Part shown: in pieces, positions 50,234-59,640 of the stretch | Numbering within the stretch: position 1 is the first letter of the stretch | Layout: every line of letters starts with the position of its first letter | DNA from: CAYFJV01 sp964460605 | GTDB lineage: Archaea > Nanobdellota > Nanobdellia > Woesearchaeales > GW2011-AR9 | Assembly: GCA_964460605.1 (NCBI GenBank) | Contig: CAYWPT010000002.1 | Location: 62,001 to 126,000 of the forward strand | Reading direction: 5' to 3' | DNA: 64,000 nt | Program-made: the position numbers and the translations under genes | The notes under the pieces: model-generated | The model's input: the letters and a program-made list of their open reading frames with translations, nothing else | The model's database searches: none | What the model was told of the DNA's origin: nothing

Positions 50234-52726
50234 TCAACTAGAGAAGCTATCCAAACCCATTTGTTCAACCTCTTTTTTAGATCTGATCTTTTTCACCATT
50301 TCATCTTCAGCTTCAAGAACTAATTGAATCTCACGAGCTCTTTCAACAACTGGAGCAGGCATACCAGCTAACTTTGCTACATGCACCCCATGACTTTGGT
50401 CAGTACCACCCTCAACCAACTTACGCAAGAACACAATCTCACCACTCACTTCTTTTACAGCAACATTATAATTTTTAATTTTATCGAATTTACTTTCTAA
50501 CTTATTGAGAACGTGATAATGCGTAGCAAACATAGTTTTAGCTTTAATTTTACCATAAATATGTTCAGCTGTACTCCATGCAATTGATACACCATCAAAA
50601 GTACTGGTTCCACGACCAATTTCATCTAATATAATAAGTGACTTCTCAGTCGCATTATTCAAAATGTTTGCAGTCTCCAACATCTCCACCATAAAGGTAC
50701 TCTGACCAGAACTAAGGTCGTCATGAGCTCCGACACGAGTAAAGATTCTATCAACCAAACTAAGATTAGCCACCTCTGCAGGAACAAACGAACCTACCTG
50801 CGCCATTAATACAATCAATGCAGTTTGTCTCATTACTGTACTTTTCCCTGAAGTGTTTGGCCCGGTAATGATCATAATCTCTCCGTCTTCTAAATGAACG
50901 GAGTTTGGAATAAACCTGTCTTCAATTTCTTCAATAACAGGGTGCCTCCCATTACTAATTCTAATACTATTATACTCATTAAAAGAAGGTCGTACATACT
51001 TATTACTCATTGCAACTGAACTCAAAGAACAAAAAACATCGAGTAAAGCAATCTGTGAAGCAACTGCCTGAATTTTTTCAGTCTCACCCTTCACACCTGT
51101 TAAAACTTCTTGAAATAATGCATACTCGAGCACTTTAATTTTCTCTTCAGCACCTAATATCTTATCCTCTTCAACCTTCAATTCTTCAGTAATATACCTT
51201 TCAGCATTTGCAGTGGTTTGTTTACGAATATAATTTTTAGGAACTCTATCAGAATATCTTTTGCTCACTTCAATAAAATAACCAAAAACCCTATTGTAAC
51301 CGATTTTCAGTCCAGTCAAAATTTCTAATTTAGCACGCTCTTTCTCTTCAATTTCCTGAAGATACTTTTTTGAATCCCTTTTGATATCAAGTAATTCTTT
51401 TAGCTCAGCATTATAAGTATCTCTAATGATTCCACCTTCACGAATTGTGAGTGGAGCATCATCACGAATTGCAAAATAAAGAAGATCATACACTTTTTTT
51501 AAATTAGGCATATTTTTCATTCCAACTAGTAAATCAGAATCAAAATTTTGTAATAATGAAAGCAAACTAGGCAACTTTCCTAATGTATCACGCAGAGCAA
51601 TCAAATCTTTCGGAGAAGCGTTCCCATAATTAACACGAGCTATCAATCTTTCCAAATCGTAAGTCTCAGAGAGAATCTTTTTGATATCTTCACGTTTAAT
51701 GACAGTATCACTCAGCTCTTCAATGGCATTATATCTTTTTTCAATCTCTTCTTTTTTCAACAAAGGCTCTTTGATAATCCTTTTCAACAAACGAGTACCA
51801 AGTGAAGTAACGGTTTTATTCAAAACAGAAAATAAAGTGCCTTTTTTACTCTCTCCATGAATGTTTTGCAATAATTCTAAATTCATCAAAGTGCTTCTAT
51901 CCAATTGCATAGTATCACTGTGTTTTAACTGTTTTAAAGATCTAAAATGTGATAAAGAATTCTTTTGTGTCTCTAATAAATAACTAAGTAATGCTCCTGC
52001 AATAGTAATCTCTTGCGCTTTATCTTCAATACCAAATGCAGACAAACTTGAAACTTTAAAATGTTCTAATAAATTTCTCTCAGCTCTCTCTTTTTTGAAA
52101 TAATAATCAGGATAACCATGCACAACTGCGCCAATTTTCTTTATTTGTTCAACTAAATCTTGATTTACTAACAAACTCTCTGGAATGATACACTCTGATG
52201 CCGACCTTCTTTGAATTTCAGCTAAAACTCCTTCTTCATTTTCAACTTGAGCACAAACAAATTCTCCAGTGGATAAATCTGCTAAAGCATAAGTGTAGTT
52301 TTTTCCGATACTTGTAAGAGCAAAAATATAATTATTAGAATTAGCATCAAGCAATGAAGACTCAATCAAAGTTCCTTTAGTAACAATTCTAACCAAACCA
52401 CGCTTTACCAAACCTTTTGCTTTTTTTGGATCTTCTAGTTGTTCAATGATAGCTACCTTGTGTCCTTTTTTTACTAATTTTCCTAAATAACCTTCAAGTG
52501 CATGATAAGGTACACCAGCTAATGGTGCTGATTTTTCACCCTTACCTCTTTTTGTTAATGTTATCTCTAAATCACGAGCAGCTATTTCAGCATCTTCATA
52601 GAATAGTTCATAAAAGTCACCCATTCGAAGCATTATAACGCAATCTGGATTTTCTTCTTTTGCCTCACGGTATTGTTTCATACCAGGTGTGAGTAGATGC
52701 ATAGGAACTTTTAGGATACTAACCAT
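50234..52726 (-). CDS. mutS: DNA mismatch repair protein MutS (MutS1)
   Basis: Detects mismatches. The N-terminal domain has the mismatch-reading MLRMGDFYELF (Phe-x-Glu). The ATPase domain (from about residue 600) has TGPNTSGKSTVM, VGAHDDLSSGQSTFM, LDEIGRGTSTFDG and TMFATHYH. The protein is complete (830 aa from the ATG at 52726). A slightly later ATG at 52702 is also possible; a TATA-like sequence about 28 nt before 52726 favours the former. This is bacterial-type MutS, rare in archaea, found with its partner MutL about 4.5 kb downstream on the same strand. Confidence 0.95.
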   Translation of the reverse strand: MVSILKVPMHLLTPGMKQYREAKEENPDCVIMLRMGDFYELFYEDAEIAARDLEITLTKRGKGEKSAPLAGVPYHALEGYLGKLVKKGHKVAIIEQLEDPKKAKGLVKRGLVRIVTKGTLIESSLLDANSNNYIFALTSIGKNYTYALADLSTGEFVCAQVENEEGVLAEIQRRSASECIIPESLLVNQDLVEQIKKIGAVVHGYPDYYFKKERAERNLLEHFKVSSLSAFGIEDKAQEITIAGALLSYLLETQKNSLSHFRSLKQLKHSDTMQLDRSTLMNLELLQNIHGESKKGTLFSVLNKTVTSLGTRLLKRIIKEPLLKKEEIEKRYNAIEELSDTVIKREDIKKILSETYDLERLIARVNYGNASPKDLIALRDTLGKLPSLLSLLQNFDSDLLVGMKNMPNLKKVYDLLYFAIRDDAPLTIREGGIIRDTYNAELKELLDIKRDSKKYLQEIEEKERAKLEILTGLKIGYNRVFGYFIEVSKRYSDRVPKNYIRKQTTANAERYITEELKVEEDKILGAEEKIKVLEYALFQEVLTGVKGETEKIQAVASQIALLDVFCSLSSVAMSNKYVRPSFNEYNSIRISNGRHPVIEEIEDRFIPNSVHLEDGEIMIITGPNTSGKSTVMRQTALIVLMAQVGSFVPAEVANLSLVDRIFTRVGAHDDLSSGQSTFMVEMLETANILNNATEKSLIILDEIGRGTSTFDGVSIAWSTAEHIYGKIKAKTMFATHYHVLNKLESKFDKIKNYNVAVKEVSGEIVFLRKLVEGGTDQSHGVHVAKLAGMPAPVVERAREIQLVLEAEDEMVKKIRSKKEVEQMGLDSFSS

Positions 52727-52838
52727 GGCATTTATTGTAAGAAACCTCTTTATTAATTTTTTGAGCCTTAATAACGGGATACTACAAGCCTTATGCACAA
52801 TCAAAAGAGATATATAGCTAGAAAAAAGTTAAACTCAG

Positions 52839-53288
52839 ATGGGAATAATTAATTTAATCAAAGGGTTTTTTACAAGAACAAGCTCTGAAATAAAAGAAGC
52901 AAATAAAGAAGAAATTGTAGAAAAATCAAAAGAAGAAACTACTTTAAAAAAAGCACACAAGGAATTAGATGATGCCGAACAAATCCTAATAATTTTAAGA
53001 GAGATGTGGCAAAGAGAAGAAATAGGTGCTGATTTTGCAACATTAGTCCATGAGTTAAATCAACATTTAATTAAATTAATAGATTTATTAGAATCTAATC
53101 AAGAACTAAAATCAATTAAATCGCAAGCGATAGATAGAATTAAAAAACTAAGTTTAAGAAGATTGAATGAACTCAAATTCTTAGGAAATCACCCCCATAT
53201 TCAGGAAGTCTATGCACATGTTGAAGGTTTATATAAGGATTTTAAAATCGTAAGTTCTATGCTTGATAGAAAACATTATGATGGATAA
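52839..53288 (+). CDS. Hypothetical helical protein (149 aa)
   Basis: Not recognised. After an amphipathic N-terminal helix (MGIINLIKGFFTR), almost all residues are in charged helices (KKAHKELDDAEQILIILREMW, then LVHELNQHLIKLIDLL), probably a coiled-coil bundle. No cysteines, metal motif or membrane helix. It diverges from mutS across about 110 nt. The first helix could attach to a membrane. No function is proposed. Confidence 0.65.
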   Translation: MGIINLIKGFFTRTSSEIKEANKEEIVEKSKEETTLKKAHKELDDAEQILIILREMWQREEIGADFATLVHELNQHLIKLIDLLESNQELKSIKSQAIDRIKKLSLRRLNELKFLGNHPHIQEVYAHVEGLYKDFKIVSSMLDRKHYDG

Positions 53289-53346
53289 TCTCTAATGATG
53301 GTTCAAAATCAATACATTTAAGAACACCATTTATTTCTTTTTAACA

Positions 53347-54492
53347 ATGAGAGGTAACCTAAAACTCTTCAAGATATTTGGAATTGATGTACAACTACAC
53401 ATCTCTTGGTGGTTTGTCTTTGCACTTTTAACCTGGAGTCTAGCAAAAGGATTCTTCCCATTATTTTATGATGGATTGAATGCTAGCCAATATTGGATCT
53501 TAGGTGGAGCTTCAAGCTTATTACTTTTCATATCAGTTTTATTGCATGAACTCTCTCATAGCATTGTTGCTATGTCGCGTGGTATTAAAGTTGAAAGCAT
53601 TACTCTGTTTTTCTTTGGTGGTGTAGCAGGAATTACTGATGAGAATATTAAACCAAGAGACGAATTTCTTATGGCAATTGCTGGACCATTGTTTTCATTT
53701 GCACTAGCAGGGCTATTTTATTTTGTTTTTGTCAGCGTATCAAACATTTTTATTAACGCAATTACTTTTTATCTTTATCAGTTAAATTTAATCCTAGCAA
53801 TATTCAATTTTGTTCCTGCTTTTCCTTTAGATGGTGGGAGAGCTTTTCGAGCAATTTTACATGCGAAAACTAAGGACCTTAAAAGGTCTACAAAGATAGC
53901 TAGTAATGGAGGAAAATTTTTTGCATGGTTTTTAATTATAGTTGGTGTTTTTCAAATCTTTAATGGGCTTGGTGGTGGATTATGGTTAATTTTCTTAGGA
54001 GCATTTTTACACTTTATAGCAAATGTAAGTTATGAACAAGTTGTTGTTCGAGAAAAATTGAGTAAATGGAAAGTAAAAGATCTGATGACTACAGATCTTC
54101 ATCAAGTTAAAGCTGAACAAAGATTTTCTGATTTCTTGAAGACACACAAAAAAGACTTACAAAAATATTATTTGGTAACTCGTGGTCAAAGAAGTGCTAA
54201 AAAAATTGTAGGCATCTTGAGTCTAGCAAAAATTGAAAGTATTGGTCCTGGTATGCAAAGAAAAGTGAAAATTTCTCAAATTATGTTTCCAATAAAAAAA
54301 TTGAAAACAGTTTCTCCTGATGTGAATGCTTATCAAGGATTTAAACAAATGATGTCTGAGAAAGGTGCAGGAATCCCTGTAAAAGAACTTGGGAAAAATG
54401 GAAAAGTTCTTGGTGTTTTGGAACAAGAGAAATTGATGCAAGCTTTGATGTGGCATAATCGTTTTGGTGTTGAGTTTTCTAAACAGGAGTAA
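53347..54492 (+). CDS. Site-2 protease family (M50) with CBS domains
   Basis: An intramembrane zinc metalloprotease of 381 aa. Several helices include LLHELSHSIVAM (HExxH) and, after a gap, FNFVPAFPLDGGRAFRA (the LDGG motif with the third zinc ligand Asp). The C-terminal 130 residues form a CBS pair (VKDLMTTDLHQVKAEQRF; KISQIMFPIKKLKTV), likely sensing adenine nucleotides. This layout matches the mjS2P type of archaeal site-2 protease, which cuts membrane-bound regulators. Its substrate is unknown. Confidence 0.92.
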   Translation: MRGNLKLFKIFGIDVQLHISWWFVFALLTWSLAKGFFPLFYDGLNASQYWILGGASSLLLFISVLLHELSHSIVAMSRGIKVESITLFFFGGVAGITDENIKPRDEFLMAIAGPLFSFALAGLFYFVFVSVSNIFINAITFYLYQLNLILAIFNFVPAFPLDGGRAFRAILHAKTKDLKRSTKIASNGGKFFAWFLIIVGVFQIFNGLGGGLWLIFLGAFLHFIANVSYEQVVVREKLSKWKVKDLMTTDLHQVKAEQRFSDFLKTHKKDLQKYYLVTRGQRSAKKIVGILSLAKIESIGPGMQRKVKISQIMFPIKKLKTVSPDVNAYQGFKQMMSEKGAGIPVKELGKNGKVLGVLEQEKLMQALMWHNRFGVEFSKQE

Positions 54493-54624
54493 TGTTACTT
54501 ATTTCTGATACACTGAATCCCCACTGCTGTAAAGAAATTTTCAATTTCTTGCACATAAAATTTCTCATTTTATTGTATATTCACAAGTGGTAGCCACGAG
54601 TATTTTAACTATAAGTGGGGCAAC

Positions 54625-54634
54625 ATTTATAAAC
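54625..54634 (+). promoter_or_regulatory. TATA-like box of the GGDEF-like gene
   Basis: ATTTATAAAC is centred about 26 nt before the ATG at 54655, with no SD, supporting a leaderless start there instead of the GTG at 54643. Confidence 0.55.
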
Positions 54635-54654
54635 ACTACTGTTTGGTGGTTATT

Positions 54655-55398
54655 ATGGGAGAAATATCATTATATAGTCAAGAAGATTTAGGTAGAATTA
54701 TCACTTTTAAAGTTGGAATTGGTTCTAGCCTTGCAGAAGCTAATGTAGCTATGGCTTTAGCTAAAGAAAAAGAATCTGATTCAATTAAGGGATATAGTAT
54801 TGCTTCTTATCTTGGAGACCACTTATCAGATGATTTTTCTCTTTTTGATAAACAAGTACAAGATTATTCTTTTTTAAAAAATATTTTAGAAAGTTTGCCT
54901 AGAAATCAAGATGCATTAAATCGTTTGGATAATTTTTGTTATGACCCTGTTACTGGAGCTTTAAATAAATTGGGTTTAGTAGTTGCTCTTAAACATTTAG
55001 AAAGTTTGGAAGATACTCATTTAGGACATTCTTACCTTTTATTTGATGGAAATAATATGCATGATTGGAATAGGTCAGAAAGTCCAGAATGGGTTGATAG
55101 AAGATTAGCTGACGCTGGCAGGGCTTTAAAATGTTCTGCAAGAAATAGTGGGGTCGGTTTAGCTTCTTTAGCTTCTTTAGTTAATACTCATATTGGTGAA
55201 GAAAAAAGATCCGAAGGGGGACATAATGATTTAATTGCTTGTGGAGGTTCAAGTGTTTCTCGTGTGAATGGGAGTGTTGGTGATGAATTTTTAGCAGTTC
55301 TCCCAGGGGTCCCTAGTTTGAATGTAGCAGAATATGTTGCTAGACGTTTTCTTAATTCTATGTATGAAGCCCAGCTTAAAAGTATAAATGATGAATAG
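54655..55398 (+). CDS. Degenerate GGDEF-like domain protein
   Basis: A 247-aa soluble protein. The second half follows the diguanylate cyclase pattern. CYDPVTGALNKLGL matches the DxLTGLxNR start, and HSYLLFDGNNMHDWN matches the metal-binding LDIDxFKxxND. RVNGSVGDEFLAVLPG matches the RxGGDEFxxlLp signature, with Ser-Val for Gly-Gly. An insertion of about 25 residues, with Gly/Ser, precedes the signature. The N-terminal 90 residues are helical and not recognised. A non-canonical GG pair usually means a lost or altered cyclase activity. GGDEF proteins are very rare in archaea. Confidence 0.55.
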   Translation: MGEISLYSQEDLGRIITFKVGIGSSLAEANVAMALAKEKESDSIKGYSIASYLGDHLSDDFSLFDKQVQDYSFLKNILESLPRNQDALNRLDNFCYDPVTGALNKLGLVVALKHLESLEDTHLGHSYLLFDGNNMHDWNRSESPEWVDRRLADAGRALKCSARNSGVGLASLASLVNTHIGEEKRSEGGHNDLIACGGSSVSRVNGSVGDEFLAVLPGVPSLNVAEYVARRFLNSMYEAQLKSINDE

Positions 55399-55454
55399 TT
55401 ATACTTTTTTTTATATGCTAAGTTTTTTAAGTACTCTTTCTTTTTGTTCACTCT

Positions 55455-56255
55455 ATGAAAGATGCAATTGTGCAAGCAATAAGGAAAAGAGTGAATCATG
55501 AACATATAGCTCTTGTAAATAGGGGAAACTCTGCAATCTTAGTATCATTAATGAAATTCGCAACAACTGTTTTTGCACCAAAAGAAGGTGGATGGCTTAC
55601 TTACAAAAGATATGCTAAAGAATTAGGATTAGATTATGTGGAAATTAATTGTAATGATGCAAAGATTGATTTAGTAGATTTGCGTAAAAAATTAATTCCA
55701 GGTTCTGTTTTTATTTATCATTCATTGGGTGGTTATTGTGCTGAGCAAGATATTCAAGAGATTTACTCTATTTGTAACGAGAAAGCTTGTTTAGTTATTA
55801 TGGATGTTTCTGGAAGTTTTGGAACAAAATTGGGTGATGGAAAATATGCTGACATTTGTTTAGGCAGTTTTGGTGAATGGAAACTTGTGGATTTAGGTAC
55901 TGGAGGATTTATCTCATTTAAGAACCCAGATTTAATTAAACAGATTAAACCTTTATTATCTGCCTTTACCTTTAATGGTGATCTTGAAGGATTATTAACA
56001 AAAATTGATTCTGTTGAAGAGAGAATTGCATTTTTATTAGGCAAAAGAAAAGAGATTTTGAGTGATTTATCTAATCAAAAGATTCTGCACAGTGAAGATG
56101 AACTTGGCTTTGTAGTAATTGTGCCATTTTCAAATGAGACTGACCGATTACGTATCTTGGCTTATTGTACAGATAAAGGATATGAATACACAACTTGCCC
56201 TAGAGATATTCGAGTTCTGCGTGATGCTGTGAGTATTGAAGTGAAGCGTTTATAA
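55455..56255 (+). CDS. DegT/DnrJ/EryC1-like PLP enzyme, short
   Basis: A 266-aa protein resembling sugar aminotransferases of the DegT group, but about 100 residues shorter. NRGNSAILVSLM matches the cofactor phosphate loop. VIMDVSGSFGTKLGDG matches the Asp that binds PLP nitrogen, and GSFGEWKLVDLGTGGFISF matches the SF...K...GEGG region that carries the Schiff-base Lys. The C-terminal lid region seems reduced. Possible sugar or amino-acid transaminase, or a non-catalytic relative. It starts 56 nt after the GGDEF-like gene. Confidence 0.6.
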   Translation: MKDAIVQAIRKRVNHEHIALVNRGNSAILVSLMKFATTVFAPKEGGWLTYKRYAKELGLDYVEINCNDAKIDLVDLRKKLIPGSVFIYHSLGGYCAEQDIQEIYSICNEKACLVIMDVSGSFGTKLGDGKYADICLGSFGEWKLVDLGTGGFISFKNPDLIKQIKPLLSAFTFNGDLEGLLTKIDSVEERIAFLLGKRKEILSDLSNQKILHSEDELGFVVIVPFSNETDRLRILAYCTDKGYEYTTCPRDIRVLRDAVSIEVKRL

Positions 56256-56299
56256 GCCTAATAGAAAGTAATATAAATGGTTTTGATTAAATTCTTATT

Positions 56300-57016
56300 A
56301 TGACAGTTAAAAGTTTTGTTCAAAAGATTGTAGATAATGAAATTGATGATTTAGTGCACAAACGATTCACTAGATTTAGTGTTGGTGAATATGAGCGTGA
56401 AGCAGTTATCATTAAAAAAACAAGCAAAGGCGTACAAATGCAAGCTGGTTTTGAATGGGCTTCTGATTTATATTATTTAATTTGTGAAATGCTTGCAGGT
56501 AAAGATATTGTCCTGACTGGTGACGGAGCTTTAGTTACATCAAATAAAAGTGCTCAAAGTGATATTGAAGCAGCTGGTTTTAAAGTAAAATCCTCTAGGG
56601 GAAAAAAATATACTTTGACATTTTCATCTAGTCCTGATGATTTAAAGAAAGGCTTAGATGCTTTGAGTAAATATATTGTATTAATCAAATTTAAAACCGA
56701 AGGTATTGAGATAAAAGGAAAACTGTCTCCTCCAAAACCAGGAAGTATTAAAGAAAAATTTGCAACCCTGAAAGTTGATAAAGAATATCAAGGTGCTTTA
56801 TTGAAATTCGCTTTATTTGATGTTGATGCTAGCTCTGTGAAGAAAAACGCTGAAATCAAAAGTACTCTTTTTATTGATGATGTAGTAATCCCAGATGAGT
56901 ATAAGGATGATTATGTTGCAGCTCGTCTTCATGCTAAGAAAAAAGGTAAGATTAAGAGGGTTATTACTATTGATGGGACTGAAGTAAAGTCTTATGATAT
57001 TCCTTTTGAGGTTTGA
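56300..57016 (+). CDS. Hypothetical protein (238 aa)
   Basis: Not recognised. The first half mixes helix and strand (FTRFSVGEYEREAVIIKK, then DLYYLICEMLAG). The second half is basic and beta-rich (KLSPPKPGSIKEKF, later ARLHAKKKGKIKRVITIDG). No membrane helix or metal motif. The Lys-rich C-terminus might bind nucleic acid. It has its own gap upstream of 44 nt from the DegT-like gene. Confidence 0.7.
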   Translation: MTVKSFVQKIVDNEIDDLVHKRFTRFSVGEYEREAVIIKKTSKGVQMQAGFEWASDLYYLICEMLAGKDIVLTGDGALVTSNKSAQSDIEAAGFKVKSSRGKKYTLTFSSSPDDLKKGLDALSKYIVLIKFKTEGIEIKGKLSPPKPGSIKEKFATLKVDKEYQGALLKFALFDVDASSVKKNAEIKSTLFIDDVVIPDEYKDDYVAARLHAKKKGKIKRVITIDGTEVKSYDIPFEV

Positions 57017-57053
57017 GATAATAATTTTTTAAATTTTATAATACAACTCTTAG

Positions 57054-57203
57054 TTTATTGTTGGTCACGGAGATTATAGTTCAGGATTAGGGGTTGGTGA
57101 GGTTTTTACTCAAGGAACTGTTGGATTAGGAATCACTGATATCTTTTATCAAGGAGTTGGTGGAATGCATGAAGTTGAATTTTGTTTAGCTTTGACTCCT
57201 TAA
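57054..57203 (+). pseudogene. Gly-rich C-terminal gene fragment
   Basis: An open run of 49 codons without a start reads GHGDYSSGLGVGEVF, QGTVGLGITDIF and GGMHEVEFCLALTP before TAA and a run of ten Ts. Composition is protein-like and Gly-repeat-rich. It looks like the end of a lost gene. The other 110 nt of this gap hold only the metG promoter. Confidence 0.3.
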
Positions 57204-57282
57204 TTTTTTTTTTTAATTTTTTAAGAAAGTTCACTTTTTCTTCAAAGCATTTCTTTCTGGACAGAACCTTTTTATGAATAAC

Positions 57283-57290
57283 TTTATATA
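57283..57290 (+). promoter_or_regulatory. TATA-like box of metG
   Basis: TTTATATA lies about 28 nt before the metG ATG at 57315. No SD is present, consistent with a leaderless message. Confidence 0.55.
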
Positions 57291-57314
57291 AAAAACAGCT
57301 CCTTCTCTTCTTAT

Positions 57315-59543
57315 ATGACTACTTTACAATCAAGTATTGAGAAAAAGGAGAAAACACTCATTACTATGGCTCTGCCTTATGCTAATGGTACTCTGCATAT
57401 TGGTCATTTATTAGGATTTATTCAAAGTGATATTTACTCAAGGTTCTTAAAACTGATTGGAAAAGATGTAGCTTATGTTTGTGGATCAGATATGCATGGA
57501 ACACCCATTGTTATTAATTCTAAAAAAGCAGGGGTGAGTCCTGAAGAGTTTAGTGGAAAATATTTTGAAGAACACCAAAAAGATTTAGCTAAATTCTTAA
57601 TTAAATTTGATAATTATTCACACACTAACACTGAAGATAACCAAAGACTTGCAGAATTATTCTTTAAAACACTCAAAGAAAAAGAGTTAATCTATACTAA
57701 AGAAATTGAACAATTATATGATGAAGAAGCAGGACAATTCTTGCCTGACAGGTTTATCAAAGGTGCATGTCCTAAATGTGGTGCTGAAGATCAGTATGGG
57801 GATGTTTGTGAGTCTTGTAACGCAAGCTATGAACCAACTGATTTAGTAAATCCTTATTCTACTATTACTGGAAGCAAACCTATCTTAAAGAAAACAAGAC
57901 ATTATTATTTCAAACTAAGTTCTTTTGAAACCTATCTTGAAGCTTGGGTAAATTCAGAGGGTTCTGTAATCCAAAAAGAAGTAAAGAATTGGTTAAATAC
58001 TTGGCTCACTGATGGTCTAAAAGATTGGTGTATTAGTCGTGATCAGCCTTACTTTGGTTTTGAAATCCCTGGAGCAGAAGATGAAATTGGTGAGAAAAAG
58101 TATTTTTATGTGTGGTTAGATGCTCCAATTGGATATATTAGTAGTACTCAAGAATTGTGTACTAAAAAAGGGATTGAATGTACTTGGGAAGATTATTGGA
58201 AAGATGGACAATCTTTACATTTCTTAGGAAAAGATATTGCCTATTTTCATTTCTTATTTTGGCCAGCTATGCTGCATGCTATGGATATTCCTATGCCAAA
58301 ACTAAGTGTAAACGGTTTTATTACTGTTGATGGAAAAAAGATGAGTAAATCTCGTGGAACTTTTTTCACTGCTACAGAATTTTACGATTTATATGGTGCA
58401 GAAAACTTGAGGTTTTATTTTGCAAGTCATTCGCGGCGTAGTGTACAAGATATTAATTTAGATTTAGAAGATTTTAGGGCAGTGAGTAATAATGTATATA
58501 TGGGAAGTCTAGGAAACTTTTGTTTTAGAACACTCAGTTTTGCTGCTCGTAATTATGGTTCAGGATTTGAAAGTATTGCTCAGGGAGCTGATGAGAAAAA
58601 GTTATTATCAGAATTTAATACTCTAAAAGATGAGGTTTATACTGCTTATTATGAACAAGATTTCAAATTAGCTCTAAAGGCTATTGTAAAGATAGCAGAT
58701 TTAGGTAATGCTTATTTCCAAAAGCTTGAACCTTGGAGGAAACGAGAAAATGAAGGGGAAGCTAAAGAAGTTGCAAGCAAAGTTGTTTTTATGGTGAACT
58801 TAGCTAGGAATTTATCCATTTTAGTTAAACCTATTGTTCCTGAATTTTCTAAAAAGATTGAGAAAGCTTTTGGTCCTGAAGTTGTTCTGTTACACTTTGG
58901 CAAAGGGTGGCAATGGGAAGATATTAATTTTGAACATAAGGGGGCAATTGCTATGCCTGAGAAATTAGTGGAAAAGATTGAACTGGCTGTTAAAAATGAA
59001 GAAAAAGCTCCTAAAAAGGATAAGAAAAGATCTGAAAAGAAAAAGCTCAGTAAAGAAATTCCAGAAAATGTATTCCCATTAGATATTCGCGTGGGTCAAA
59101 TAAAAGAAGTTAAAAATCATCCAAATGCAGAAAAATTATATTTATTGAAAGTTGATTTTGGATCAGAGATGGGTCAAAGACAAATTGTTGCAGGCTTAAA
59201 AGCATTTTATACCCCTGATCAATTACTAGAAAAAAGAACTTTGTTTATTGTGAATCTTGCTCCTGCTAAACTGCGTGGTGAGATGAGTCAAGGAATGTCT
59301 TTGATTGCAGAAGATGAAGAAAAAAATATGGCTTTCTTAGAACAAGATGATTCAGTTGCACTAGGAACTCAAGCAACTATTGAAGGTTTAGAAAATTATA
59401 CTCAAGAAATTGATTTTAAAACTTTTCAAAATGCAGGAATGTTTATTGAAAATGGAAAAGTTGTTTACAAAGGAAAAGTTCTGTTAGTTAATGGTAAAGA
59501 AGTAAAAGTTTCTGGTCTTAAAGATGGCGCTCAAGTTATGTGA
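57315..59543 (+). CDS. metG: Methionyl-tRNA synthetase with C-terminal tRNA-binding domain
   Basis: Charges tRNA-Met. In its 742 aa: the HIGH motif in NGTLHIGHLLG near residue 25, a four-Cys zinc knuckle (CPKC...CESC) near 150, KMSKSRG near residue 342, and the anticodon-binding helical domain. A Lys/Glu linker at about 560-580 leads to an EMAPII-like OB-fold domain (DIRVGQIKEVKNHPNAEKLY, later LRGEMSQGMSLIAE). Many archaea have this OB domain as a separate protein or lack it, so the fusion is worth noting, though it is the rule in many bacteria. Confidence 0.96.
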   Translation: MTTLQSSIEKKEKTLITMALPYANGTLHIGHLLGFIQSDIYSRFLKLIGKDVAYVCGSDMHGTPIVINSKKAGVSPEEFSGKYFEEHQKDLAKFLIKFDNYSHTNTEDNQRLAELFFKTLKEKELIYTKEIEQLYDEEAGQFLPDRFIKGACPKCGAEDQYGDVCESCNASYEPTDLVNPYSTITGSKPILKKTRHYYFKLSSFETYLEAWVNSEGSVIQKEVKNWLNTWLTDGLKDWCISRDQPYFGFEIPGAEDEIGEKKYFYVWLDAPIGYISSTQELCTKKGIECTWEDYWKDGQSLHFLGKDIAYFHFLFWPAMLHAMDIPMPKLSVNGFITVDGKKMSKSRGTFFTATEFYDLYGAENLRFYFASHSRRSVQDINLDLEDFRAVSNNVYMGSLGNFCFRTLSFAARNYGSGFESIAQGADEKKLLSEFNTLKDEVYTAYYEQDFKLALKAIVKIADLGNAYFQKLEPWRKRENEGEAKEVASKVVFMVNLARNLSILVKPIVPEFSKKIEKAFGPEVVLLHFGKGWQWEDINFEHKGAIAMPEKLVEKIELAVKNEEKAPKKDKKRSEKKKLSKEIPENVFPLDIRVGQIKEVKNHPNAEKLYLLKVDFGSEMGQRQIVAGLKAFYTPDQLLEKRTLFIVNLAPAKLRGEMSQGMSLIAEDEEKNMAFLEQDDSVALGTQATIEGLENYTQEIDFKTFQNAGMFIENGKVVYKGKVLLVNGKEVKVSGLKDGAQVM

Positions 59544-59640
59544 GTTTAGTTAACTGCAATTATTTTAAGCTTATTTTTATTCTCTATTATAGTAAGGTTT
59601 ATATAGCAAAAATCTATCATTTATTGTGGGGAACTGATAG

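Noticed and set aside
50161..50268. 36-residue N-terminal extension of CTP synthase
   Set aside because: Not CTP synthase-like; the ATG at 50160 has an SD and matches the family start.
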